Source of the DNA: Lachnospira sp. UBA4346
Lineage (GTDB): Bacteria; Bacillota; Clostridia; Lachnospirales; Lachnospiraceae
DNA: 64,000 nucleotides
Assembly (NCBI GenBank): GCA_002394205.1
Contig: DGTC01000055.1
Coordinates: 62,001 to 126,000, forward strand
Direction of reading: 5' to 3'
The position numbers and the translations under genes were made by a program. Under the pieces are notes generated by a model, which searched no databases, was not told the origin of the DNA, and saw only the letters and a program-made list of their open reading frames with translations. Positions 1-8,198 of this stretch are shown in pieces; positions within the stretch are counted from its first letter, which is position 1, and each line of letters opens with the position of its first letter.

Positions 1-356
1 TGTACAACTTCGTTTGCCTCTTTCAAAATCGCACCATTTTCTTTCGCTCCCTGCAATACATCTAAACCAGCTGCTGTATTTTTCCACTGATAATCATTAT
101 TTTTAGAACGCTGGACCGTATTATATGCAAATACACTTCCAACTGATACAACTGTAATCACTGCCGCTGCAGCCGCAACCTGTGTAACAAATTTCCTGCT
201 ATTTCGTCTTGTATTCTTTTTAACTGTCCTATGTTCCCCTATCTGTTCCCGGCTCTGAATCAAATCAACCTGTTTTAATGTATCCTGAATCCAGTCTTCA
301 CTCGTATGGATTTCTTCTAATTCAGTCCGCAACGCATCTTGTAAGTCTTTATCCAT
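1..356 (-). CDS. Anti-sigma factor-like membrane protein (partial, runs off left edge)
   Basis: This is the N-terminal 118 codons of a gene whose 3' end lies outside the window. The ATG at 356 follows a good AAGGAAGGG ribosome site. The product starts with a soluble, charged stretch of about 55 residues, then a single hydrophobic segment around residues 56-77 (FVTQVAAAAAVITVVSVGSV), then an outward-facing part. This topology, and its position 90 bp downstream of an ECF sigma gene on the same strand, fits a cognate anti-sigma factor of the type that often carries a DUF4179-like extracellular domain. The sequestering role is inferred from topology and context; no zinc-binding HxxxCxxC motif is visible in the part seen. 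Confidence 0.65.
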   Translation of the reverse strand, partial: MDKDLQDALRTELEEIHTSEDWIQDTLKQVDLIQSREQIGEHRTVKKNTRRNSRKFVTQVAAAAAVITVVSVGSVFAYNTVQRSKNNDYQWKNTAAGLDVLQGAKENGAILKEANEVV

Positions 357-446
357 TCTAATCCCTTCCTTTCATTTATTTCACTTCAACAAATCCCCAT
401 CTGTTATCTTCGTTATTATTTTCACGGGCATTTGCATTTCCCCTCA

Positions 447-998
447 TTAACTGACAATATGAAACTCCTGTATTACCTGCTCGTTTTTTTCTTTCCGTAA
501 CCGCTGCTCTAACTTTTTTCTTCCTCTTGATAACCGTGTCTTAACAGTCCCCTCCGGCAAATCCAAAAAATCTGCAATCTCTTTTACCGTTCTTTCTTCA
601 TAGTAATACAAATACACCACCTGACGATATTTGTATGGAAGTTTCTGCAACTCCTCCACCACGGAATCTGTCTGTGTACTTTCATTCTCCATATATGTTT
701 CTTCCTTTTCATAGGCTGAAACATCCTCTGACAATGTCATTTTCTTCTTCCAGCTCTGTCTGGCACAATCAATACATTCATTCATCGTTACACGAAGCAG
801 CCAGGCTTTGAGATGTTGCTCTGTTTCAAATGTCTTCTCACTTGTATACAATTTAATAAATACATTCTGAAAACAGTCCTTTGCATCTTCTTCATTATCA
901 CAATGTATGATGCATGCTCTCGTTACCATATCGGCAAATGTACGAAGGCACTGTTCATATGTTAATCCCGCATACTGATTCTTTTCCTGTTGTTTCAA
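447..998 (-). CDS. ECF-type RNA polymerase sigma factor (sigma-70 family)
   Basis: This 183-residue protein has the two-domain ECF layout. Region 2 covers roughly residues 20-90, with DAKDCFQNVFIKLY and the AWLLRVTMNECID stretch. Region 4 covers roughly 115-170, with LPYKYRQVVYLYYYEERTV, then a helix-turn-helix (EIADFLDLPEGTVKTRLSRG). It should direct RNA polymerase to a small regulon. The gene lies immediately upstream of a membrane-anchored anti-sigma candidate, the usual co-transcribed pair. A GAAAC/CGTATA-type ECF promoter sits 50-75 bp upstream, suggesting autoregulation. Length is normal for the family. The signal sensed cannot be told from the sequence. Confidence 0.9.
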   Translation of the reverse strand: MKQQEKNQYAGLTYEQCLRTFADMVTRACIIHCDNEEDAKDCFQNVFIKLYTSEKTFETEQHLKAWLLRVTMNECIDCARQSWKKKMTLSEDVSAYEKEETYMENESTQTDSVVEELQKLPYKYRQVVYLYYYEERTVKEIADFLDLPEGTVKTRLSRGRKKLEQRLRKEKNEQVIQEFHIVS

Positions 999-1045
999 TA
1001 CTTCACCCCTCTCCTTTTTTCGCTTTTGTATCGCTTTCTACTTTA

Positions 1046-1075
1046 TATACGTTTTGTTGCCGTTGGTAGGTTTCA
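1046..1075 (-). promoter_or_regulatory. Candidate ECF-sigma autoregulatory promoter
   Basis: Read on the minus strand, TGAAAC (1070-1075) and CGTATA (1046-1051) are separated by 18 bp. They resemble the TGAAAC...CGTA pattern of Bacillus sigma-W class promoters, where 16-17 bp is usual, so the spacing is slightly long. The predicted start lies about 40 bp before the sigma gene. Autoregulation is an inference. Confidence 0.45.
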
Positions 1076-1144
1076 AAATATAATTTTTATTTTTTATTCT
1101 TGAATAAAAATTGAATAAAAATAAAAATTTTCTTCCAAAGAAAA

Positions 1145-1182
1145 AGCACAGAACAAAAGTATTTTCACTTTCATTCTGTGCT
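1145..1182 (-). terminator. Rho-independent terminator
   Basis: Arms AGCACAGAA (1145-1153) and TTCTGTGCT (1174-1182) form a stem that on the minus strand is followed by TTTTTCTTT. It lies 40 bp past the stop of the 1225-1653 gene and separates it from the sigma factor promoter. Confidence 0.8.
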
Positions 1183-1224
1183 GTTATCTATCCTTACAAT
1201 CCTATATTTCATAGGATTCTATGG

Positions 1225-1653
1225 CTAATTCTCTTCATTTGTCAGCCATCTTCCAATATCCGGTCTTCTGCAATATGCACGCAGCTCTAACAAAACATCT
1301 TTATCACAATAAATCGCATTCATAATAATTCTGCTGACCTGATCTCTTTTTTCCTGATAGATGCTTGCCCGATTCAGTAAATCTCTCACAGACAATTTTA
1401 CCATTCCGGCAGCACCTACCTCATCATAAACAATCTGATGCATGCTGACTCCACGATCTGTTAATACGCCATTCATTGTAAACAAAAAGCGTTCTTTTAA
1501 TTTAACTTGCTCTTTTTCAAACTGTGCAGCCCTTCTTCGATCAATCTGCTCAAACATTTCTTCTTCATATGCATCATCATGAATCAGATTGCCATTCGCA
1601 TCATATATGTCGCCGAGTCCGACTTCGTGTTCCATTTCTTCAAATTGTGCCAT
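1225..1653 (-). CDS. Hypothetical cytoplasmic protein
   Basis: This 142-residue protein is highly charged with no signal peptide or membrane segment. The ATG at 1653 is preferred over an in-frame GTG 21 bp upstream because the purine-rich AAAGAGAGAGAAGAT lies just before it. The N-terminal third is acidic (EEMEHEVGLGDIYDANG, then DDAYEEEMFEQID). The rest looks alpha-helical and basic (RRRAAQFEKEQVKLKERF). I do not recognise a family. It stands alone between two intergenic regions, with its own terminator, so context gives no functional hint. Confidence 0.6.
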   Translation of the reverse strand: MAQFEEMEHEVGLGDIYDANGNLIHDDAYEEEMFEQIDRRRAAQFEKEQVKLKERFLFTMNGVLTDRGVSMHQIVYDEVGAAGMVKLSVRDLLNRASIYQEKRDQVSRIIMNAIYCDKDVLLELRAYCRRPDIGRWLTNEEN

Positions 1654-1797
1654 ATCTTCTCTCTCTTTCTGCACGCAAACAGTCTACTACTTTATTGATT
1701 TATTCAAACTGTACTTCACGCAAAATCTATAGTTATATCATAATACATTTTTAGACTTTTGCAAAACATTTTTCGAAAGATTTTTGAATTTATTTGA

Positions 1798-3096
1798 CTA
1801 TTTTATCGTCGTATTATAGACAGCGTCCGAACCGTTTCCAAATTTCACTACGCGAATCGCATCATTTCCATTATCTCCGGCCTGCTCCTGATAAATAACA
1901 ATGTCGTATGCTGCAATATTCACGCCTTCTCTACTTCTTCCTTCTGTTCTTGTATACGTGTTCCATGGACTTGGTAATGTTCTTACCGCACCATAATTAT
2001 ACAATGCAGCTGTCTCTGTTGACAATAATGGCAGTCCACCGACCATATCCGGTGTCGTATACTTTTCCATATGCATATGTCCATTATTATACATCAATAC
2101 TTTTCCGTTCCAGTTTGTGAAATCTTTGGCAAATTTTTCCGACTGGAAATTCGTATGCGTATATGCTGCCTTTAAAATATTTGCCAACACATCTCTGTTC
2201 GATTTTTCATTATACCCTTCCGGAAAGTCAAATGCATCGTGACACAAAAATACGTATTTACAATCCGTTCTTGTCATCGCTGTATTGAGTAACCATTCAA
2301 TCTGTTCATCATGATAACCATAATAGTACATTCCCATTTCTACACGCTTGCCATCTATGATTTCATCCGAACTGTTGCTCATATTCAGACAAATAACTCT
2401 TGTATCTTTACCCGGAATGTCATAATAATAATATCCGTCCTGATAATCTGTTGCATACTGTGAAAAATTTGCCATCGTTGCCTGATACCATTCACTGCTG
2501 TTAATAATATAATCCGGATCATAGAGCAATTCTCCATCCACCTGTGCAGAAAAGCTGTTATCATCATGGTTTCCCTTTAAGATAAATACCGGTTTGTTAC
2601 ACCCTTTCAAAATGTCTGATACACGCTGTAAAATATCCAGCGCAGTCTGCTTTCCTCCACTGTCTCCTGCAAAACGTCCATCTTCAATATCCCCACCGAG
2701 ACACAAAAAATCTACATCTGAATTATTTGCCACATCAACTGCTGACTGAATCTCTCTATAAATATCTTCTGTCTGCTCTTCATCCAAACCGATATGTGTA
2801 TCTGTAATAAATACATAGCTGATGTCCTGATCGTACGCTGTTTCATTAACTGCATTAACCGTCTTTGCAATCTCATTGATATAGGTTTCATCATAAATGG
2901 TCGCATTACTCAACTGTGTGCGAATACTCTGCGCCGTAAATTGTGTATTCATAAGATTTGTTCGATTCACAGCCTGCACCTGACTATTGTTTACTTTATT
3001 ACCGTTTATCTGCGCACCTGACTGTGTCGCCTTTCCACACCCTGCAAGAAGTGCCATCCCCAGTACGATTGCTGTTGCTGCTTTGTATCTTCTCAT
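1798..3096 (-). CDS. Calcineurin-like metallophosphoesterase lipoprotein
   Basis: The ATG at 3096 has an ideal AGGAGGATGGAAT leader and opens a lipoprotein signal peptide ending in LLAGC (lipidated Cys near residue 20), so I reject a longer in-frame extension to 3186. The mature 432-residue protein carries the metallophosphoesterase signature in order: TDTHIG (DxH), GGDIEDG, GNHDD (GNHD), a later CHDAF and GHMHME (GHxH). It is therefore predicted to be a two-metal phosphoesterase anchored on the outer face of the membrane; its substrate (nucleotide, phospholipid or teichoic-acid-type) is unknown. It is a single-gene unit; the next minus-strand gene upstream is uppP, which is in fact downstream-facing and separated by a terminator. 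Confidence 0.85.
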   Translation of the reverse strand: MRRYKAATAIVLGMALLAGCGKATQSGAQINGNKVNNSQVQAVNRTNLMNTQFTAQSIRTQLSNATIYDETYINEIAKTVNAVNETAYDQDISYVFITDTHIGLDEEQTEDIYREIQSAVDVANNSDVDFLCLGGDIEDGRFAGDSGGKQTALDILQRVSDILKGCNKPVFILKGNHDDNSFSAQVDGELLYDPDYIINSSEWYQATMANFSQYATDYQDGYYYYDIPGKDTRVICLNMSNSSDEIIDGKRVEMGMYYYGYHDEQIEWLLNTAMTRTDCKYVFLCHDAFDFPEGYNEKSNRDVLANILKAAYTHTNFQSEKFAKDFTNWNGKVLMYNNGHMHMEKYTTPDMVGGLPLLSTETAALYNYGAVRTLPSPWNTYTRTEGRSREGVNIAAYDIVIYQEQAGDNGNDAIRVVKFGNGSDAVYNTTIK

Positions 3097-3371
3097 ATTC
3101 CATCCTCCTAAACATATTCTTCTATCGTGTATACAATATACATCTCCATGGCTGCTATTCAATCTGTCACGATTTCCACTGTCCACGCAAAAGTTTCACA
3201 TTCCTCCTGCTTGTAAACCAACGCTTCTTAATCATCTTCGTTTCTACCCTTATAGTAACGGATAGAACAATAAAAAGTCTAATACTTAGATTAAATATTT
3301 CATTATGCCTGATATGTATAAAGATTTGAATATCAAAAGCTGCTATATATTTTTCTTCCAGATATGAAAAT

Positions 3372-3411
3372 CCCCCCTTTCGTTAGAGCATTTATATCTA
3401 ACAAAAGGGGG
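3372..3411. terminator. Strong hairpin terminator after uppP
   Basis: The near-perfect stem CCCCCTTTCGTTAGA (3373-3387) / TCTAACAAAAGGGGG (3397-3411) lies 60 bp beyond the uppP stop. On the minus strand it ends in GGGGGGATTTTC. It can fold from either strand and insulates uppP from the phosphoesterase gene. Confidence 0.7.
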
Positions 3412-3474
3412 TTCTTCAAACTAGAACGATTATTTTATCCAATAATAATTATGTAATTTTATGTATCATTATGA

Positions 3475-4323
3475 TTAATGAAGCAGCGCAATCACAAGAA
3501 TACCCAATACAATGCGGTACCAGCCAAATACCTTAAAGTCATGCTTTTTAATATATTCCATTAAGAAACGAATGACAAAAACCGATACAACGAATGCTAC
3601 CAGCGTACCAATGATTAAAATGACAACTTCAAGTCCTGTAATCGACACGCCTGCCACTAGAAACTTTGCAGCTTTGAGTAAACTCGCTCCCAACATAACC
3701 GGTACGGCAAGAAAGAATGTGAATTCTGCCGCAGTCGCTCTCGATACACCAATTAACAACGCACCAATAATGGTCGCACCCGAACGTGACGTTCCCGGAA
3801 AAATCGCCGCCAATAACTGAAACATACCGATAATAATCGCTGTCTGATACGTCATTTCATGAATATTACGAATCTTCGGTCTGCGATTGCCCTGCATCAT
3901 TTCAACAATGATGAAAATAGCACCAACCACAATCAACGCAATAGACACCGAAATCGGATTGTAGAAATATTCATCAATCACATCATCAAAAAGAATTCCT
4001 ACAATTGCCGCAGGAATACAGGCAACTACAATCTGTACCCACATACGAAATGCGCCTTTTTTCCATGCAATCACGGTCTTTCCGGTCTGCTTATTGCGAC
4101 GTTTCTTAAATGGCCACAATGTATTCCAAAACAATAATACAACCGCAAGAATCGCCCCCAACTGAATAACGACCTCAAACATCTCCCAGAACGCTTCTGA
4201 TACTTGTGAAAATCCAAAGAAGTGTTTCAGCAGAATCAAATGACCTGTACTGCTCACCGGCAACCACTCCGTGATTCCCTCAACAATGCCAAATACGATG
4301 GCTTTTAAAATTTCTAAAAACAT
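3475..4323 (-). CDS. uppP: Undecaprenyl-diphosphatase (UppP/BacA)
   Basis: This 282-residue integral membrane protein dephosphorylates undecaprenyl pyrophosphate, recycling the lipid carrier of peptidoglycan synthesis. Both family motifs are visible: EGITEWLPVSSTGHL near residues 11-27 and PGTSRSGATI in the middle, between multiple hydrophobic helices. Start 4323 is chosen because GGAGAGATAAGATC precedes it and the protein then begins MFLEILKA, as family members do. The ATG comes 4 bp after the pepT stop, whose last codons contain the ribosome site, so the two genes are co-transcribed and probably translationally coupled. Length is normal. UppP also gives basal bacitracin tolerance in other bacteria. 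Confidence 0.95.
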   Translation of the reverse strand: MFLEILKAIVFGIVEGITEWLPVSSTGHLILLKHFFGFSQVSEAFWEMFEVVIQLGAILAVVLLFWNTLWPFKKRRNKQTGKTVIAWKKGAFRMWVQIVVACIPAAIVGILFDDVIDEYFYNPISVSIALIVVGAIFIIVEMMQGNRRPKIRNIHEMTYQTAIIIGMFQLLAAIFPGTSRSGATIIGALLIGVSRATAAEFTFFLAVPVMLGASLLKAAKFLVAGVSITGLEVVILIIGTLVAFVVSVFVIRFLMEYIKKHDFKVFGWYRIVLGILVIALLH

Positions 4324-4327
4324 GATC

Positions 4328-5566
4328 TTATCTCTCCTTTTTTGCCAATGCAATCAACAATTCTACAACTTTCTCCATTGATTGTATACAACAATATTCA
4401 TATCTTCCGTGATAATTATGTCCGCCTGTGCACAAATTCGGACAAGGCACCCCCATAAAAGACAGTCGCGCACCGTCTGTACCGCCACGGATTGGCTGCA
4501 CAATTGGTGTTACTCCCAAATCTTTCATCGCTTCTTTTGCATCTTCAATTAAAAACATATACGGCTCTAGCTTCTCTTTCATATTGTAATACTGATCTGT
4601 AATTTCAACCTGTATACACTCTGTTTCATAACGCTTATTAAGTCTGTCAACAATGCAGCGCAGTGTTTCCTTCTTTTTTTCAAACTTTACACGGTCATGA
4701 TCCCGAATAATATAATCCATCTGTGCCTGCTCCACACTACCGTCAATATGCGTCAGATGAAAGAAGCCTTCATATCCGCTGGTATACACCGGTTTCTCAT
4801 TTTCCGGAAGCATCTTTTCTAATTCCATCGCCATCAGTAACGCATTGCGCATCTTGCCCTTTGCATCTCCCGGATGTACACTTCTGCCCTGTAATGTAAT
4901 ATGTGCAGCGGCAGCATTGAAATTTTCATATTCCAGCTCGCCTAATTTGCCCCCATCAACAGTATATGCATAATCTGCCCCAAATGTTTCTACATCAAAA
5001 TGATCCATTCCACCGCCGACTTCTTCATCCGGTGTAAAAGCAATTGCAATTCTGCCATGTTCTATTTCCGGATGCTTCGTCAAATATGCCGCCATACTCA
5101 TGATTTCTGCCACACCAGCCTTATCATCTGCTCCTAACAGTGTCGTTCCATCCGTTGTAATCAAATCCTGCCCAACATATGCTGACAGTTCCGGAAAATC
5201 CTGTGGCGATAAAATCACCTGCATTGCCTGATTTAAAACAATATCGCCACCGTCATACTCTTTTACAATCTGTGGCCGAACCTCTGCACCACTAACTTCG
5301 GGAGATGTATCCATATGCGCAATAAATCCCAACACCGGCTGATTCTCATTTCCAGCTCCTACTGCCTGTAAATGCGCATATACATACCCATACTGTTCAT
5401 CATACTGAACATCTGTTATGCCCATATCTGTTAATTCCTTAACAAGCATAACTGCCAATTTTTTCTGCTTATCCGTACTTGGAAACGTCTGTGACTCTTC
5501 CTGTGACTGTGTATCAACCTGAACATATCTTAAAAAACGTGTAATTACATCTGAATATTGTTCCAT
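4328..5566 (-). CDS. pepT: Peptidase T (tripeptide aminopeptidase)
   Basis: This 412-residue cytoplasmic zinc aminopeptidase of family M20B removes the N-terminal residue from tripeptides. Visible motifs are FIAHMDTSPEVSG (metal-binding HxD), LLGADDKAG (bridging Asp), TPDEEVGGGMDHFD (catalytic Glu plus ligand) and a C-terminal TGGHNYHGRYEY. Length matches the family. It is the first gene of a pepT-uppP unit; its RBS (GGAGGATAAAT) is strong. Nothing unusual is seen apart from the pairing with a cell-wall lipid phosphatase, which is probably only positional. Confidence 0.95.
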   Translation of the reverse strand: MEQYSDVITRFLRYVQVDTQSQEESQTFPSTDKQKKLAVMLVKELTDMGITDVQYDEQYGYVYAHLQAVGAGNENQPVLGFIAHMDTSPEVSGAEVRPQIVKEYDGGDIVLNQAMQVILSPQDFPELSAYVGQDLITTDGTTLLGADDKAGVAEIMSMAAYLTKHPEIEHGRIAIAFTPDEEVGGGMDHFDVETFGADYAYTVDGGKLGELEYENFNAAAAHITLQGRSVHPGDAKGKMRNALLMAMELEKMLPENEKPVYTSGYEGFFHLTHIDGSVEQAQMDYIIRDHDRVKFEKKKETLRCIVDRLNKRYETECIQVEITDQYYNMKEKLEPYMFLIEDAKEAMKDLGVTPIVQPIRGGTDGARLSFMGVPCPNLCTGGHNYHGRYEYCCIQSMEKVVELLIALAKKER

Positions 5567-5628
5567 ATTTATCCTCCATTTCCCCTCAAAAATCCATAAA
5601 TCAAGAACGATTACGAACCCTTCAAATA

Positions 5629-6777
5629 TTAATTATTATCGATGACTTCTCCCGTATTTGGATTTACAATAATACCATTTACTTCGAGATGCTCATCAAT
5701 CTGAATAACAAGATACTGCCTTCCTTCAATTTCCATGGTATCAATCAAATCTGTTTTTTCCGGATTTACCTTAATCACAACATCCGGTGTCTTTACTTCA
5801 AACTTTCTTGTCTCAGCTACATTTGTCGCAAGAAGACTTGCATCATTTCCGGCAACCATCTCAAAATGTTCTTCAAAATCCGTCAGCTTTTCTTCCTGTA
5901 CACCGCTCTTTTCAAGCAAATCCTTCATATCCTGCTTATTGATTGCTACCGGTTCCGGATTGCCTTTATTCTCTGCAATCATTTCATTGAGATTGTCGTG
6001 AATATTTTTGACTGTTTCATAATCACAGTCCTCTCCGAGTGTTTCCGTTACAAGTTCCTGAAAGGTTTCTTTCTGGTTGCCTGCAGGCAGTGGAACTTCA
6101 CAATCTAAAATTGTATCAAGAAACATTGTTTCAAATACATTCGCATTCTTAGAGTAATATACAACGCCATCTCCGTCTTCACTGCGGTCTGTAAATGCCG
6201 GGAATAAAAATCCAACATCCGGCACATCCACCATATGACTCTGAATCTGATTATGAAATGCCTTCTCTTCCTCTACATATCCAAGCCCCGGCTTCGATAA
6301 TGTTACGTGACAGATACTGCATAAAAGGTAATCATATACTTCGTCCGACGCATCTTCCATCTCAATATTATCTTTCGTTCTGCCCGGTACATCATAGACC
6401 TGATGAATCAGCAAAATCAGATAATTTCCTACATAACTGTAACTTTCAATGACTTTATCATAAAATGCATCTAACAGTTCTTCATTTTCTAATTCACTGT
6501 CTCTTAGTTTATACAGAAATGTTCTTGCACCTTCATCTGCGTAAGAATCCGTTCTAAATCTCATATCAATCAGATTTTTCCCCGGCGTTCCGGATAATGT
6601 CTTCTTAAAGATATCAAAATATTTATGCTGTTCTTCCTCTGGAAGGTTCAAAAAACGCTCATCAATCTTCGTAAGTTTATTTTTCTCCCCATCTACATAA
6701 CATCCACAGATTCTTGCAATTGAGCAATTTTCCAATGTGTAGAGGGATTTAATTTCATTTATTTCTTTCTTTGTCAT
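5629..6777 (-). CDS. DUF4317 family protein
   Basis: This 382-residue soluble protein starts MTKKEINEIKSLYTLENCSI and contains ARICGCYVDGEK. I recognise this opening as the DUF4317 family, common in Lachnospiraceae and Ruminococcaceae and without established function. No catalytic motif, signal peptide or membrane span is seen. The C-terminal 60 residues look like a small beta-rich domain (PDVVIKVNPEKTDLIDTMEI). It has its own strong sigma-A promoter (6835-6863) and is monocistronic as far as can be seen. Confidence 0.85.
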   Translation of the reverse strand: MTKKEINEIKSLYTLENCSIARICGCYVDGEKNKLTKIDERFLNLPEEEQHKYFDIFKKTLSGTPGKNLIDMRFRTDSYADEGARTFLYKLRDSELENEELLDAFYDKVIESYSYVGNYLILLIHQVYDVPGRTKDNIEMEDASDEVYDYLLCSICHVTLSKPGLGYVEEEKAFHNQIQSHMVDVPDVGFLFPAFTDRSEDGDGVVYYSKNANVFETMFLDTILDCEVPLPAGNQKETFQELVTETLGEDCDYETVKNIHDNLNEMIAENKGNPEPVAINKQDMKDLLEKSGVQEEKLTDFEEHFEMVAGNDASLLATNVAETRKFEVKTPDVVIKVNPEKTDLIDTMEIEGRQYLVIQIDEHLEVNGIIVNPNTGEVIDNN

Positions 6778-6834
6778 CCTATCACCTGTCTTTATTCAAA
6801 TTAAACCTGTCATTGCAGGTCGCCATTGCCTTTT

Positions 6835-6863
6835 ATCATAACTGAGTTTGCGTGTTTTGACAA
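6835..6863 (-). promoter_or_regulatory. Sigma-A promoter of the DUF4317 gene
   Basis: Read on the minus strand: TTGTCA (6858-6863), 17-bp spacer, TATGAT (6835-6840). The start would fall near 6828, giving a leader of about 50 nt with a small CCTGTCATTGCAGG hairpin. Confidence 0.7.
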
Positions 6864-6985
6864 GGTGTTTTCCTTTATGTATGGCACTTATAAATTTAAT
6901 TTAATGGGTGTTCTTTTTCTTAAATATGTTTTATAATCAAATGGTTGTCTACCTTCCAATCTGGCAACAGAAAGGAGGTTTCTAT

Positions 6986-7075
6986 TTGGATATACTCAGT
7001 TCTTTTTTCGTTACTGTTATGGCAAGTGTAACCAACTATTATATTTGCAAATGGTTAGATAGTAACGATAATTAG
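6986..7075 (+). CDS. Fst/holin-like type I toxin peptide (29 aa)
   Basis: This small gene has a TTG start at 6986 and a perfect AAAGGAGG site 7 bp before it. It encodes a 29-residue peptide: a short N-terminus (MDILSS), one hydrophobic helix (FFVTVMASVT), then a polar tail ending CKWLDSNDN. This layout, with Trp-Leu-Asp just after the membrane span, matches the Fst-like/'putative holin-like' type I toxins of Firmicutes, which insert in the membrane when overexpressed. A TATAAT box at 6932-6937 may drive it. The gene is followed by a shared hairpin and a convergent RNA that repeats 13 nt of its start region, so it is read as the toxin half of a type I toxin-antitoxin pair. Confidence 0.75.
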   Translation: MDILSSFFVTVMASVTNYYICKWLDSNDN

Positions 7076-7107
7076 GCAACTAACCTCGGAAACTCAACCG
7101 TAAATAG

Positions 7108-7181
7108 AGAAAAAGACCCCATTAAGAGCTGCCACTCTTAATGGGGTCGACTGTCTATTCAGACACTCAGTTCTTTTAGCT
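7108..7181 (-). ncRNA. Candidate type I antitoxin RNA (RNA II-like)
   Basis: A minus-strand promoter, TTGAAA (7211-7216) with 17-bp spacing to TATATT (7188-7193), would start an RNA near 7181. The RNA would end at a perfect 14-bp hairpin (7115-7128 with 7135-7148) followed on this strand by TTTTTC. Its 5' part contains the complement of ACTCAGTTCTTTT, which occurs both here (7165-7177) and at the toxin start (6994-7006). It can therefore pair with the toxin mRNA at codons 3-7 as well as at the shared terminator. This is the architecture of RNA I/RNA II of pAD1 par. Expression is inferred. Confidence 0.65.
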
Positions 7182-7303
7182 ATTACCAATATATCATAAG
7201 TAATTAGCTATTTCAAGTATATGTATTTTAATTATTTATATGCATTATTTCCTACTTGGATAACATACATATTTACACATAATTAAAAGATTTCTGCATA
7301 TAT

Positions 7304-7402
7304 TTGATTTTGGACGATGCTCGTATTATATTGTGTATACAAAATCACCAGTGATTGCACATTATCACCCCCACGAGGTGCTAACTCGTGGGGGTTTTTG
7401 CT
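7304..7402 (+). ncRNA. Candidate small RNA with promoter and strong terminator
   Basis: TTGATT (7304-7309) and TATATT (7327-7332), 17 bp apart, predict a start near 7339. A 62-nt RNA would then end at the perfect stem ACCCCCACGAG (7367-7377) / CTCGTGGGGGT (7385-7395) followed by TTTTTGCTTTTTTT. No reading frame of note lies inside. It could be a stand-alone small RNA, or the hairpin may simply be the distal terminator of the toxin mRNA. I see no long complementarity to neighbouring genes. Confidence 0.5.
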
Positions 7403-7797
7403 TTTTTTAAGAGTAGTTTTACTCTATGCCGGTTGCCGCATTAACTATTTTATATCAATGCAAAATATACAACCTAAATTGATATAATGTGCAGCTCATA
7501 GAAAATGTCTATGCATTTTTCACTATATAAAGATATATTTCTATCTAATTTTTAAAAATTTTAGATATAAGCTATGCATTTTTCATAATACACACTACTT
7601 TTTTTCTTTACATTTGGTATAAAAACCGCCATAATTATGAAATCTAATAACAAATGCATATTTTATATAATTTAAAACAGAATAATACTGTATCCCCTTT
7701 AGATTATATAGGATTGCATCAGAAGCGGTTGTACCGTGAGCATTGCAACACGCTTCTTAATCTCCAAAATGCTCACAGAATGGAGACATTAATCACT

Positions 7798-8070
7798 ATG
7801 AAACACACGAATGATTCTTTATCTTACGAAATTCAGTTACACACGACAGATAATGCCGTAAAATTCGTCAAGGCAATGAATACACTCGAGGGTTATTATG
7901 ACTTATGTATCGGTAGCTATAGTTTTGACGCAAAATCCCTCCTTGGCGTTCTAAGCCTTGATCCAAGACGTATCCTGACATTACATGTTGTACGTGGAGA
8001 AGAGCCTTTAGAAAAGTTCCACAAAGTAATTGAACCATTTTGTGTAAAATCCAGACTTGCAATGGCTTAA
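7798..8070 (+). CDS. HPr-like phosphocarrier-fold protein
   Basis: This 90-residue protein starts at the ATG 7798 (MKHTNDS); an upstream in-frame extension lacks a ribosome site, and GGAG lies about 12 bp before this ATG. The C-terminal half reads YSFDAKSLLGVLSL, matching the HPr segment around the regulatory Ser46 (NAKSIMGLMSL). The phosphorylation-site loop is degenerate: QLHTTDNA replaces GLHARPAA. A His remains at position 15, but the Arg needed for phosphotransfer is Thr. It is therefore probably an HPr paralogue with a regulatory rather than sugar-PTS role. It is monocistronic, followed by a bidirectional terminator; the 580 bp before it is AT-rich without genes apart from the RNA candidates described. 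Confidence 0.75.
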   Translation: MKHTNDSLSYEIQLHTTDNAVKFVKAMNTLEGYYDLCIGSYSFDAKSLLGVLSLDPRRILTLHVVRGEEPLEKFHKVIEPFCVKSRLAMA

Positions 8071-8118
8071 TTATATGTAGGAATCCAATTTTGACTCTTT
8101 AAATTTCCTAATATAACA

Positions 8119-8181
8119 AAAAGAGTAATACAGAAACTCTGATTCATCTTTATGATTCTATCGTTTCTGTATTACTCTTTT
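8119..8181. terminator. Bidirectional terminator
   Basis: The 19-bp perfect arms at 8119-8137 and 8163-8181 (AAAAGAGTAATACAGAAAC and its complement) carry A-runs on the left and T-runs on the right. They lie between the convergent HPr-like gene and the ECF S component and would stop both. Confidence 0.9.
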
Positions 8182-8198
8182 CTTTTGATATGTTAAAT

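Noticed and set aside
3097..3186. Thirty-codon N-terminal extension of the phosphoesterase
   Set aside because: It would bury the lipoprotein signal peptide, and an AGGAGG site lies right before the internal ATG at 3096.
6994..7177. ACTCAGTTC in the toxin direct repeats matches part of the TGAACTCAGTTCA centromere palindrome
   Set aside because: Only nine bases are shared, the left half of the palindrome is missing in both places, and the toxin repeat is explained by RNA pairing. Most likely chance.
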